Position numbers and translations under genes: made by a program. A stretch of DNA of 64,000 nucleotides from assembly GCA_001630475.1 (NCBI GenBank), contig KV419413.1:454685-518684 (forward strand), written 5' to 3'. The notes below the pieces were generated by a model. That model saw only the letters and a program-made list of their open reading frames with translations. It did not search any database and was not told where the DNA came from. This DNA comes from Sistotremastrum niveocremeum HHB9708 (Eukaryota; Basidiomycota; Agaricomycetes; Sistotremastrales; Sistotremastraceae). Numbering within the stretch: position 1 is the first letter of the stretch; the number at the start of each line of letters is the position of its first letter. Shown here in pieces: positions 34,676 to 46,882 of the stretch.

Positions 34676-36316
34676 TCAGTGCATCACACCCCCGGTATGA
34701 TTCGGATGCGGTGTGTCCCTGGGAGGAGGTTTCGATCGAACGCTAGGGCCGGGGTCTGAACACATCTCTGGCACGACGTTGTATTCCAAATTCGGCAAAA
34801 ATCCCTCTCGATCTCTGACTTCCACACCACGCGCTCTCCACTTCGAACAATAGTCCATCCAGAATTCCCGATCTTCCTTAGCCTCTTCACTATTTGCAAA
34901 TGTAGATGAGTGATGGGCAGGAGGGAGGGAGGAGTATGATGAGCCGGGGACGCGGAAGTGGGAGCCGAAGGTGTCGAAGTCGAAGAATTGGAGCCAGATG
35001 CGGCGGAGGGCGGGTACCCGATCGCGAACGAGTGCAGCAGCTTGTGCTTCCAGATGATCCTGTTCCGAAATGATTTCGTCAGACGCGTCCTCCTCTGTCT
35101 CCTCCGGCTCTCGAACGTCCAACATCCATGCGACTTCTTCGAGTTTGAGCATCTTGACTCCGTCAGGGAAGAAAGGGTGGATGGCGAAGGGGTATATGAG
35201 AGAGCGAAGATTAGGACAGAGGGTGAATATCTCGGTGAGGATATCAGGCGAATGCTCCGGATCATGGATCTGGAACGAGATAATACGTTTGCCGTGCTTG
35301 ACTAGGAACGGGCGGAAGTGCATGAAATTCAAGAGAGTCGGTTGGATGAGAGCCAAATGCTGGAGCGAGGGAAGATTCCATAGGTGAGCGGATCCGGTAA
35401 TGCACTCCGAATTAATATTGGTGCTCATGAGCGTTATGCTGTTGGACCGTAACGTGAAGCCGTGGATGCACTCGACCGGCGCAATGCGCAATCGCAGGAC
35501 CCTCACAGAGGGCATGCCCGGCAGGAGAAAATGGAACTGTAACGCATCGTCACGTGTCTGGAGGTTGACGGATAGACGAGCGATCGACTTCATGTGCAGT
35601 TTGGGGAGCACGACGGATGCGAGACGAGGGAGACTCATGAGGTATTCGCCGCAAATGATACGAAGGTCGGGACAGCGTGCGACCATTTCGGAATACATTG
35701 TCGCGGATGGATAAACGGCGGGCGCGAGGGAGTCGTGCTTTTTGAGTTCGAGTCGACGGATGAACTTGCAAAAGTCAGGTTTTTGCCGAAGGTGAGCGGT
35801 GAGCAGTCTGAAATGCTCGGCGTTCTCGATGTTGATGTGTTCGTACAAGAACGGTACCGCAAGGTGGTAAAAACTTTGGCACACCAAGACCACGGTTCGT
35901 TTCGTCTTCAGAGTTGAAGCAAACGAATCTTCCAATTCCCATTTGACAGAGTGGAAGTCGATGAGCTAAAGAGAAAGAAAAAAGGTTTGCGTTCAATTTC
36001 AGTCTCGCAAGATTTTTAAAAAGGTACCTACACCACCATCCCAGTCTATTGCCAATTCTCCCCATATAATAGTCGCAAACCGTAGAATCATTCCCCATAT
36101 TTCAAGCGGCACTCTATCCTTTGCAGAGGCCTAAAGATATTGTTAAAGGGCGTGGCCGAACGAGTGGCTAAAAGAAATTACCTTAAATCGCAGTATATAT
36201 TTTCCGCCTCGTTCGATCCACTCTCCCCGAGATGAAGGCGTCGTCAGCACGGCATTTGACGCGTTTCCGGCCATAACACGGCATGAAAGCTGTGTGTTAG
36301 TTTCGAAATCGACCAT
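34676..36316 (-). CDS. F-box/LRR-like protein (class B)
   Basis: Three exons: 36316-36182, 36130-36032 and 35965-34676, giving about 507 residues. The first in-frame ATG is at 36316; a second at 36274 would remove 14 residues. The F-box-like motif is split over exons (DRVPLEIWGMILRFATIIWG), followed by RTVVLVCQSFYHLAVPFLYE, the typical fungal VCxxF/W block. A leucine-rich region follows (FIRRLELKKHD, PSLQHLALIQPTLLNF, CPNLRSLIYPFAI) and then an acidic segment (EPEETEEDASDEI). It has the class B layout shared with the genes at 38.2, 51.9 and 63.6 kb. SCF adaptor role is inferred. Confidence 0.8.
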
Positions 36317-38241
36317 TTCTAGCTAATGAACAGCCTTAAAGGGAAAGTTCCATGTGAATCGTCGGTGCAGGATCTTGGGAGAGCGCTCGAAGGGGTAGAG
36401 GGTTCGCTAAACAGTGAGCTGGCCCATGCGTCAGATTCAAACTCCGAAAGGAGTATTTCGCTTCCCTCGCTACTATTTTGGGCTGCTCTGGAGGTGGTCA
36501 GCCATGAACCAGGTGAAGGGCGCTACCGCTACCGCATATTTATGCGTAATTAGAACGCATAATTTGCCTCTGCGATATTGAGAATAAAATGACTGAAAAT
36601 ACCTGGAAGATAAAGCTTCGGACGTCATCTCCGTCGTATCTCCGATGAGCCTCGCATTCATACGCATATATCAGTTGAGCTAGCTGTCTTTGGCAATGCC
36701 CATATTTTGTCGCTGTCATAGATGAAAGGGACAGAGAGAGTAGAGAGCTGAGTCCGGTGAACTGGAATTGCGCGTCTCCAGCGTCAAGAATCTGAAGATG
36801 CAGCCGAGCAAAATCCAACTTATATGAGTCCTAGCTGAAATTAATCTCGGAGTGATTGCTGAAGAAACCGTTTTCCGTTCAGCGTGCAAGGGAGACATGT
36901 GTTAAGCAGAAACAGGGTACGCCACGAACGGAGCAGGTTTCCAGAGCTAGGATATCTATTCTCAGCGAGGCATGAGGGTGCTGGCTTGCTACATGGATAG
37001 CTCCTGTGGGCATGAGGGTGGTTCTTTGACGCATGGCCAACAAATAACACATTGACGAGAGACCCCAAAGCATTTCCAAAGCTGGCTTACGAGCGGCTTG
37101 CAGTGGGAAGGGAGAAACCAGGTTCGACCAGTGGGTTTCCAGATTCTGCGACGTAAAGCAGGAGATAAGATAGCATGCAGAAGGATATCCAGGACCAGCA
37201 ATGGAAACAGCGTCCAATTCCCGAAACGAGAAACAAATTCGACTATCAGCGACTTTATGCGACGTGTCGATACGCTTGGAAGAATAGTGGATTGCGCAGG
37301 ATGATGGAGTCGGCGTGCATAAGAGTTCGACTGTGATAGAGGAGTCACCCGAAACCGCGTTGAGAGCTTGGATCTGGATTTGCAAGGGTGGCGGATGAAG
37401 TCGGGGCTGTCGGCCCAGTGTCGGGCTGAGACCGAGCTGCCCTGAACATGCAGTCAGATAGTCCCGTCGATGAGGCGGCTTGCTATTAAGTCCATTGACT
37501 CTCACTTCGCCAGTTAGGTGGTGATAGTTACAGGAGAGTTTGTCCCCCGTCGTCCAACCAAGCAGTGATGCTTCCGCTGTCCATTCAGTAGGGCGTCGGC
37601 GTCAATGGCGGCGTTAAGCCCATAACAAGCAGTGATCCGGGGTTATCGGGGGACGATACGAAGCAGACGACGAAAGCCTTTGTTGTACCAGGGACATAGG
37701 CATTCGGAACCACAGAATCGCAGAGCATCGTGGCTGGAGCTCAAAGTGGGACGACGTGGTGAGATGAAGAAAGGAAGAAAAAGATTCCGATTTCCCTGTC
37801 GGGGTTTCAAAAGCGGACATTACATCCATGACTAACGGTCCGGTCCAGGCACATGCTACCGGGCGCCGCGGAGGTGGATCCAGCTTGGAAGCCAAACTTC
37901 CAAGTCAAAGGGGACGTAATTTGAACACGACACGAGATCCAAGATGCTGAGATTTATGTGGTTGCAGGCTACGTTACATAACGCGGGAAGCTCACTAATA
38001 TGTTATAATAGTTTTAGGAGTTGTGTTGTGACGAAGGATGATGGACGACTAGAGGCTGAGCAGTACGAGAGTCCAACACGCACGAATAAACTCAAGAAGC
38101 GGACCAAAAATGACACGGAGGAGCAGGGATTTGAGAAAAGCATAAAAAGAAAGCAAGAAAATGTGAAAGCGCGAGTGTAAAATACCGTTATGATTATCGC
38201 TCTTGTCCAGAATTGAACAAATCCATCCCAAGTGGCGCGGA
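36317..38241. other. Gene-poor 1.9-kb region between two F-box genes
   Basis: Several 60-200-codon ORFs on the minus strand (for example 36879-37505) lack family motifs and overlap each other in different frames, so none is called. It may include decayed accessory sequence; nothing specific can be supported. Confidence 0.4.
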
Positions 38242-39587
38242 TCAATGTGCAAGATCAGTTTCGGGTTCGAAAATGCTGCAAATGTGATCTCAGAGTAAAG
38301 AATAACCAAGTGATATGAACACATACAATTCCTTGGCTACCTTCTCCAAACTGGTAGGACAGTCACCCTCCTGAATGACAATTCCACACTCTTCCCACTG
38401 ACGCATCAGTGGCTTGAGCCACGCTGGAAGACACGCCTTTGTGTCGATCACTCGATGGGCATCTGGGCGCTCGGAAAACCGGATCTTTACCAGCGTGGGA
38501 AAGTCCTGCGGACTGATGGACTCTAACAACTCCTGGAAGGGAGATAGGTGATACGAGGAGTGTCTTACGCAAAGCTGCGGAAGTGACAACGAATGGAAAG
38601 CTACGACTTGTAGTCCTCGATGAGGCTCATGTGTATGTGAGCTGATCGGCATCGAACGTAACTCCCACGGGCAGATGGAGAGGAAGGTCAGGTCGCGGCA
38701 GAGGCCTGCTATGCAGAGCGAACTACGAGGGAAGCACGTAGCGGTGATGCTGAGGGCTGATAGGCGAATCCCATAGGTGTCGATGAATTTGAAGAGTTGG
38801 CTGGAATAACCAAAAGGATGAAAACCCTGTCCCTCAGGGCTGACGGCTTGAATAGATAGTTCTTTCAACACGGGCAACTGCCAACAACGGACTAAATCGG
38901 ATGCCGTGTCGTAGTGGAACTTAAGAAATCGGACGGATGTCAACGACGTCTGAGGTCCAATACGGGTCTTGTTCGTCGGAGGAGCCGATTTCCACTTCAG
39001 TCCTATCTCAAGGGATTCGAGATGGACAAGGTCGGTGAGAGAACGCTGTACGAGTTTCCACTCCGAGATACTTTTGAGATTGATAGACGGAGCAACGAGA
39101 GCGCGAAGGTTAGGACAGAGCGCCGCCAAGGCTTTCAAGAAGGTCCCCGACACAGGGCCTACTTCGTCGTCAACTGGACAACGCACAGTCTTCACGTATT
39201 CACCGTATGATCGGGGGCTTTTCGTGAAGGTGGCAGGTGTTTTACGGAGAATTGATGGAAGAGAGTCTTTGCGGAACTTCGTGTCGAACCAAAGCTCGTC
39301 GTATAGGTAGGGAATCCCCATCCACGCCCATTGACGACAAGTCAAGACAACAGTCAGGCGCATCTTCAGGCGCTCTTGGGACTGTGATGAAGATGATGGC
39401 TGGGGACATCTATCGAGGTCCCATTGAGAACAGGTACAAATGGAGCGAATTGAACTGACCGTCGCTCAGCCAAAGACTCTTCTACACTCAAAACCATCGA
39501 TTCACCCGTGAAAGGCCCTCCTACTTCCTTGATTACCATCTCCCAAATCTCCAAAGGAAGTGCTCGTGAGCCATTATGTGGTATCAT
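38242..39587 (-). CDS. F-box/LRR-like protein (class B)
   Basis: Proposed exons are 39587-39460, 39409-38327 and 38275-38242, giving about 414 residues. The start MIPHNGSRALPLEIWEMVIK contains the F-box-like motif. After a 50-bp intron comes LKMRLTVVLTCRQWAWMGIP, the class B signature. LRR-like repeats follow (ALCPNLRALVAPSINLKSIS, LVHLESLEIGLKW, GLCRDLTFLSICPWEL). A canonical gtatgt donor and tttgcag acceptor near the end give a C-terminus FIFEPETDLAH; without splicing it would stop at 38290 with YVFISLGYSLL. The second junction was chosen because it restores a continuous frame. Confidence 0.75.
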
Positions 39588-40093
39588 GGTCGAAAATCGT
39601 CTCAAAGTGCGGATTGTGTTACCGCGGGTTGCATCAATAAGAGGGCGAGCACCGGTGGACCTTGACAACGAGTCCGTCAATCACTTTGAGGGCTAATTCA
39701 ACGCTGTAGCAGCCGCACCTTGGTTGGCTTGAAGGTTGCACTACTCAATTAGTTGAAGCGCACAGGATCGGTCGAACTGCACCGGCCAGACTGCGAGCGT
39801 TCGACCACAAAAGGATGCCACATCCGATTCCGAACATAGACCCTTTTTAGGCTCTAGACGTCATCTGCCTTTCGCGATCGGATTTCAAACACATCCAAGG
39901 TTTTGAATTTGGTGATGTATACACCTCATGAAACAAGGCTCAGGACTAAAAATCTCGCATGCATTGGAATACAGACTTGAACGAGAGGGACGGAATAGAA
40001 TAACATTAATAAATACTATAAGTCTAGCAATTATGCGCAGACGCAATAGTCCGAAAGTGCAGAATAGTAAAGGCGAAGAAGGGGTATAAAGAA
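39588..40093. other. Intergenic 506 bp
   Basis: Lies between the F-box gene start and the phospholipase D stop. AT-rich near 40000, with no coding signal. Confidence 0.45.
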
Positions 40094-43000
40094 CTAGTCG
40101 TAAATCGGCATGGGTAGCAGTCTGCACGAAACATTCAGCACTGATTCGAAGGGGCGCCCAAATTCACTTACCGATCGGCATTAAACAGGAAATTATTGGC
40201 CACGTCTTCTCCTTCCAGGAACCGGTTCGAATAAAGCACTATGATGTGACGGTGAGACCCGGAGAACGACGAAGTAGCTGTAGCATACCTAGGTGTCCAC
40301 GGACGTCGGCCAGGAACTCTTCCATTTCATCCTTCTCCCATTGCTCGAAAGGTTCGTCAGCTTTTGTAGGCTTCCGATTGCGACTATCATGCATATCGGG
40401 AGACTTATGATTGGCAGAGCTTGTTGGCGGTGATGATCCTTCGTCCTTCTTTGCCGCTAGACTCTCCTTCGAACGCGATGGATTTGCTTCGTCGTCGGCT
40501 TGGGTTTCCAGGTTCGAACGAGCACCGGGGTCATTCTCAGAGCCTGCTTCAGACGGAACACGACCGACGGGCTCCGGTTTCGACGTAGCATCTTTCGCCT
40601 GGGAATAGATCAGAAAGGAATCAAAAGAGACAATTTCAAAGATATATGTACCGGCTTGCTGAGTCTTTCGTGATGTAGAATAAAGTCCTTGTATTGCTTC
40701 CATGTTGTGACAAGATCATCGGGGACCGCATGGAACACCTTTCGATATACTTCGGTCTGTTGCGGAAGCATCAGGACCAGCTACACCGATATAAGGGAAT
40801 CGCTTACATTATGAACTGCCGTCGCGACCCATACATTATCCCAGAACTTCTCACTTATAGGATCTCCAAATCCATTCGGATCGATCTCCGGACGAGGAAC
40901 CGGCAACGAGAACTGCTTCTGCCCAAGTCTTGCGGATAAATGTCGTCGAAGAAGCTTGCGGGCGCTTATCGCAGCTTTCTCCTGAGCGTCGGGATCGTCG
41001 ACACCGGAACGAGCATGTGGAAATTGGTCATCGGTCGCTTTATCCTTCGAAGCATCCGCTGGTGCACCGAACTTCTCCCCGGATCCATCTTCCGTTGTGG
41101 CTTCCGGAGGCGTACCATTCGTAGCCGAGGGGTGACTGCCGTTAGATTGAGAATGAGGAAGATCAGGCTTGGAGTTGCTTTGGTCTTGAGGAGGACGATG
41201 TTCGGCGACGGTCTTCTCTTCGAGCGTTGGGACTTGCGAGCTTGCGAAACCCTCAACTTTGTTTCCTTCACGGTCGAAAGTGGTACGTTCATCCTCAAGG
41301 GCTTTCTCGCTTGCCGTATTGTCAATTCCGTGAGGCTTAATGCCAGCTTTACGTGCAAGTATTCCAATATCCTTGTCCTTCGCCTCGAAAGTTCCGTGTA
41401 GTGCTGGAGGAATATTACCGGACAATCGTTTGCAAAGATGAGACGTCGACGAGACTGACCTTGAGAAGCACCATCTTTGAAGGTATCGAAGAGAATCCCC
41501 TTGGGAGTGTGCTGCTTCCCCTGTGTGATGTGGGTGACGCCATCCTCGTCCTGCTTCCGTTGTTCTTTGTTCGGATCCCAGGCTTCTTGCTCGAATTCCT
41601 CTTTCTTCGGTTCAGACGACATCAAATCTTCTTCGTACATGGAATCCACATCAACACCAAGATGTTCCCTCATCAATCGTATGCGCAATGTGTGCGCAAA
41701 CCGTCCGACTTTGTAAGGCTTTCCGGCCATTGTGCTGAATGATTCCTGTCAGCCTTTATCTTAGTCACGTAATATAAGTTTACCTGTCGATCATATCGGT
41801 ATCGCGAATGATAGCAGCGAGCTCGGAGTCACGATCCCCTCGCTGAGAACGTTCGTTGATATTCGCAGATCCAATAATGGCCAAACGATCGTCGACGATG
41901 CAGACTTTACCATGTATATACACCTGTAACGCAATGTAAGCATTCCAGAGTTCACGGTCGCGAAAGTTGGGCTCAAGTACCTGCTCCGTAGTCAAGACAT
42001 CTCCCTTGAGTTTTCCCCATCCACGAAGAGAGAAGAAGACGATATAGTCGTCCGGCTGTTATATCCGATAAATCCGGGAAGTCGAATAACAGCTACAGCG
42101 ACTCACATCAATTCCTTCCTTGCGTAGTCTTCCAAAGATGGAGTTGGGTCCGCGAGAAATGGTCCTGTTCTGACACTCCAGGATAATCCGAAGCTGCGCG
42201 GAGTATTAGCACGATCGCAGTGCAGTGAAAGCGAAAGATGACATACGGCACTTGCATCGCTGTGATCGACCGGCATCGGGAATCCTGGGAGGAGAGGGAT
42301 GACGACGCAGGCTTTCCACGGCGTCCCTTCCCGATGCGCGCGAATGATTCTGTGAACTAAAGCGTCGCCGATTTTATTTTCAACCTTGACGTCATTGACG
42401 GTCGTTCTGCAATGCCACTGAGAACCGTAAAGTATCGCGAGAAAGCCAGACATACGAAGTTATGAAGAACTGATTCTCGATGTACACGAAATGATCTGAA
42501 AGCTGGATCGCTGTTTCAAGCGTTTGACGTGACATTCATCTAGGCGAACAGTGTACACAAACCTTTCAGGTAGGCATTTTGAATCGAATGTTCAATCTTC
42601 ATTGGGGTTCCCATAGACCAGGGGCCCGCAGATCGGCAAATCTGCATCTCGCATGTCCCTCGAAGTCCGTGCTTGACCAGCTCCCGATGAGAAAATTCGG
42701 CGGGTGGGATCAGGAATGGCATGACACGATTATGATTCTGGCAGTTGGGATTAGCGAGTTCGACTGTGCACAGCAAGAGGAGCGGTTACCTTGATTCGCA
42801 GTAAGAAATTCCATCTGCTTCGATGTTAGCTTCGAGATACGGAAGGTATTCGACGACGGACCTCTGAATGAAATGACGACATAAGTCCCTTGCAGGCTGG
42901 CCGACGACTTGCATTCCAACATCATGCCTATAGGTTATTTAGTGCGATGAATGAACTGCTGACTATGTGACGTACCAAGGCATTCTTGGAACTTTCGTTC

Positions 43001-46000
43001 GATCATACATGTCCTCCTCCGGTTTATTCAATGTATGGAAATCCGTAACACGACCATTGCTGTAATCCTTCCCTGTACACCGCCACAATCGTCAGCAACG
43101 GAAATCACGGAGATCAAAGCGTACATACCTGGCCAAATCTGAGGACCATCGGCGTGATCAGGATCATCAATAAGAACGTGCTGCGGGGTATCCCATCGAC
43201 CGAAGCACAGATCGAAGCCACCCATGAACGCGATCGCCTCATCGATGACGCAAAGCTTCTCGTGCTAATCACAGCCAACCGTTAATGAGATAATATCGAA
43301 ATATGAGCAGAGGTTCTGACGCACGTGGGCCCAATAGAAGGTACCTGTCTGGAAATGCGACGGCGAACGTTGGACCATAATATTCGGATGCAATCCGGTA
43401 AGCATCTGTTTCGTATAGCTGCAGCGAGTTAGATATAATACGCTTTACCTACACGAATACGACTCACTTGCTATCCACAGGGGTGGTGCGACTCGAGACT
43501 TCCTTACTATATCCCGGGTCAGCGAATCGGATTGAAATCGTAAAGCGAGTGTACCTACTAGATGATAATGTAGATCTTGACGCCCTCCTCCGCCTTCCTC
43601 TTGAGAAGCTTATCGAGGCGATAGTTCTCCTTCCCAGGTCTTCGCAGATAGACCTCCGGAGAGATCCACCAGTCGTGGATGTATATTCTTTCTTTCGCCA
43701 AGAGGATTGCGCGACTGAGATTCCAGAAATAATCGCGCTATTGGAGAGAGTGGTCACAATATGTCTAGATGGAGGAAATGAAGGGCTTACACCATCGACT
43801 AGCCATTGGGCAGCAACGTTCAATCTGATAGGCGCAAAGCTTCCGAATCGATTTGTTCCTGCCCAATGTGACGCAGCGGCCGTACGTTCGAGCGCAGTGA
43901 TCCACTGCTGCATTTGCCTCTAAAGCCGCGGGATGTTCGGATTAGGTCTCTTCGGCGGCATTGAGTACAGAAGACATACCTCATTCTTCGACGAAACTTT
44001 GACTCGCAACTGGGAGTTGACAAGGAAGAATGTATGTTTCGAGACATCCTTCTCCTTCTTCTTTTGCGCCTTCTTTTCCTTCTTCCAGTCTTCCTCAAGT
44101 ACATCTCTATTCGGATTATCGCCTTCAGCGTCTCCGTCGGGATTATCGCCGGATGCTTGACGTTCTTCCTCAAGCTCCCGTTTCTTAGGTTTCGCCATAG
44201 CGTTGAGATGTGTCGATGGATCCAGTAACGGTGATCCTGCTCGAGAATCCGAAGAAGCAGATGAACTTGACGAAGAAGACGATGACGAACCCGAACGCCC
44301 GCGTCCTCCGGATGTGCTTGGACCAGGATCCGAACTCGTGTGACCATTATCGTGATGGTGATGATGATGTTGCTGTGGATGTGCACCATGTCCGAGATGG
44401 AATACTTTGCCGAGAACATGTTTTACGCCTCGGAGGGAACGCCCAATGTTAGCAAGGTGATGCTCGCTGTGACTTCTGATCATCTCCTTTGAATGAGAAT
44501 GTTCTGCATCATAATCACGTCCCTCATCCTCTGCCTTATGCCGTTCGTGTTCTTCGCCTTCCTCTTCGATATGGCCCTGTGCCACATCGATCACTTCTCC
44601 CATATTCGACTTCTTCTCTCGCAGAAGATTGAATCCTTGGCGATAATACCTCTTCGGCCTCTCGATCCTGAACTCGGAGTCAAGAAGGAATACATCCCAG
44701 ATTGTCAACTTTAATCCAAAATCGGATTAGACCGAGGCCGAAAGTGAAACGAGAAGAAAGACATACCTCGCCAGGATCCTCAACTACGACCAGATAACTC
44801 TCTCGAACAGCACTCCACTTCATCTTTCTCTTCTCCGCCCACCCCACGCTCTTCCTTGCCCAACTTCCTCCGCCACCACCGGGGAAGCCGACATTATGTA
44901 TCCTCAGCATGCCCGCTTTGGCTTGGCTCCCTCCGCTCTGCGCCAGATTTATTGAAAGGGCGCTGATTTCGAGGAACTTCGCGAGTCGGTTGGATGTAGG
45001 ATGGAACATGACTGCGCGGATTAGTGAAATAAGATATTTCTCAATTGCGTTGCGCTGCAGTCCGGCAAATTCGGCTCGATCCATGCCTAAGCCACCTTTC
45101 TCTTTTCCCTCCCCTTCTTTGCCTTTCCCGCGAGAAATCAAGGAGGTAAAGTCATGGTGATCCTGTCCTTCGGATTCTTTCTCGCGCGCGAGGAAGCGGA
45201 AGTATGGTAATGAGGTCTTGGGAAACTCCGGGAGTGCATCGACGTTGCGATTGTACGCGTTAGATAGTCGGTAATGAGTGTGAAGCGTGACGAAATCACG
45301 CAGTTGGCGATATACGACCCATCTCGCTGCGCCGTTCGCATATTCGCACTAAAACCGCAGTGAGTGCTCTGATCGAAAAAGACTTGAGAAGTTCGGATGA
45401 CGTACCTCAATCCGGAATACGGCTTTCTGGTTGTGAGTTGGATGCAGACTGTCGCTCACGCGTACTCGCAGACGATGGAAAAGAACTGGGACGCGTCGAT
45501 GACCAGCTTCGTCGCGCTCGAACCACATCTTCAACATCAGTGTTGACAATCCGCCCACTAAGAGTTCATCGGCTACATTGACTGAAAAGGGGTTGATAGC
45601 AGCATGGAGTTCGGGATGAGGCGTGGTGGGAGAATGGGTGAGTGCTCGAGGGAGGAGAGCTCGTAATCTCGCCCATCGCTGAGCTGGAGTGATCTCACTG
45701 CCTTCGTTGTTCTCAGTAGAGTTTGTGTTGTCAACGCCAGGAGCCGAATTGTGCCCTCTTTCTGATGGGTTACTCATGGTTCCATCTTCGCTCTCCATAA
45801 CGGTGAGTATGGGAGGATGAGATCGAGATCGAGCCATTTTGGCTGAGGATACGTTTGAAGGAGGGAGTGAAGGGCTTCGTAGCAGTTTCCAGCTGTGGCT
45901 GCCGCCTTCTCCGACGTCGCGATTCTGTTGAGAGCTTCCACTCGAGCTGAGTGTTCTCATAAACCCAAGGCCAGAGCCATGATGTTCGTCGGTCGGAGAG

Positions 46001-46516
46001 TCACTGAGATCAACGTAGGAAAGCAATTTTCTTCCTAGTGATTCTCGTTTCTGTTCTCGGCTGCGCCGCTCGATGGCTTCGCGTTGCTTCGGCACCCGAT
46101 CAATACATCAAATGCGTGAGATGGGAAGACGACTGTACCTTTTTGATCTGCTCGGGATCGTTCGCATCCAATCCGCCTTTAAAATCATAGATAGCTTTCG
46201 CAAATTCCCTTCCATCGTACTCGTCTTCATCCTCTTTCGGCTTCTCTTCCTCATCGTCCAATTTATCATCATACCCCGAATCTCCATGTCTCAGGAACGC
46301 ATCGTTCAGAGCAGTAGGTATGCCAGTAGGTGTTGCTGGCGCGCGTCGGCGCCTCGATTCAGGACTTGTCTCGCCATTTCCCAATGAGGGTGATGGGTAA
46401 TTATTGGGACTCTTCTTCGATGATGAAGGCCCCGGAGCTGAGTCTCGGTCTTGCTCGGTCTCTGGGTCGCCTTTCAACTTGTCGACGGTGTCGTGGATGA
46501 CATCCGCGAGCGACAT
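40094..46516 (-). CDS. Phospholipase D1 (PX-PH-HKD type, Spo14-like)
   Basis: 24 exons can be phased from ATG 46516 to TAG 40094, giving 1743 residues; the first seven are 46516-46139, 46086-45406, 45348-44767, 44708-43980, 43919-43791, 43737-43559 and 43506-43468. It hydrolyses phosphatidylcholine to phosphatidic acid and choline at membranes, in secretion, endocytosis and sporulation. Order: acidic disordered N-terminus; PX domain about 325-480; PH domain about 515-845 interrupted by about 175 residues containing a His run, a Ser run and a Lys/Glu tract; [20 protein letters not shown]1 HEKLCVID at 938; HKD2 [11 protein letters not shown] at about 1231 with [11 protein letters not shown]; a long disordered acidic segment; and the conserved end [16 protein letters not shown]. 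Both catalytic motifs are intact. Confidence 0.95.
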
Positions 46517-46882
46517 GGTTCAGAAGAGAAGGAAAGAGGGGTTACGGGATATACAAGCTGAGCCGCCAGCGGCAGTGACGTTTGAGAAAAGCACGTCCGA
46601 GCTCCGCCTCCGGCGACGAACGTGAGCCGAGGTCACGTGTCATCCGAAATCATATGACGTATCCAGGGCATGACGTGTTTGACTTCCTCTCCTTCCTCGA
46701 CATCCAAATTCGAATCCGAAAGGTGGTTCCTCAGTCGCAACTCTCTATTCTGACCCAAAAAAGCGTATAGACGAAGTACAATACATGTAGCAAGACTAGG
46801 AAGAACATACAATGTACTGACAGCATTATAAGGATAACTATGGAAAAAATAAAAATTGAATGAAGGAACCGCATCATCACGC
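46517..46882. other. Intergenic 366 bp
   Basis: Promoter of the phospholipase D gene and 3' region of the zinc-finger gene, both on the minus strand. No other feature is seen. Confidence 0.45.

Noticed and set aside
36879-37505. 208-codon minus-strand ORF between F-box genes
   Set aside because: No motif, and it overlaps other equally long ORFs in different frames.
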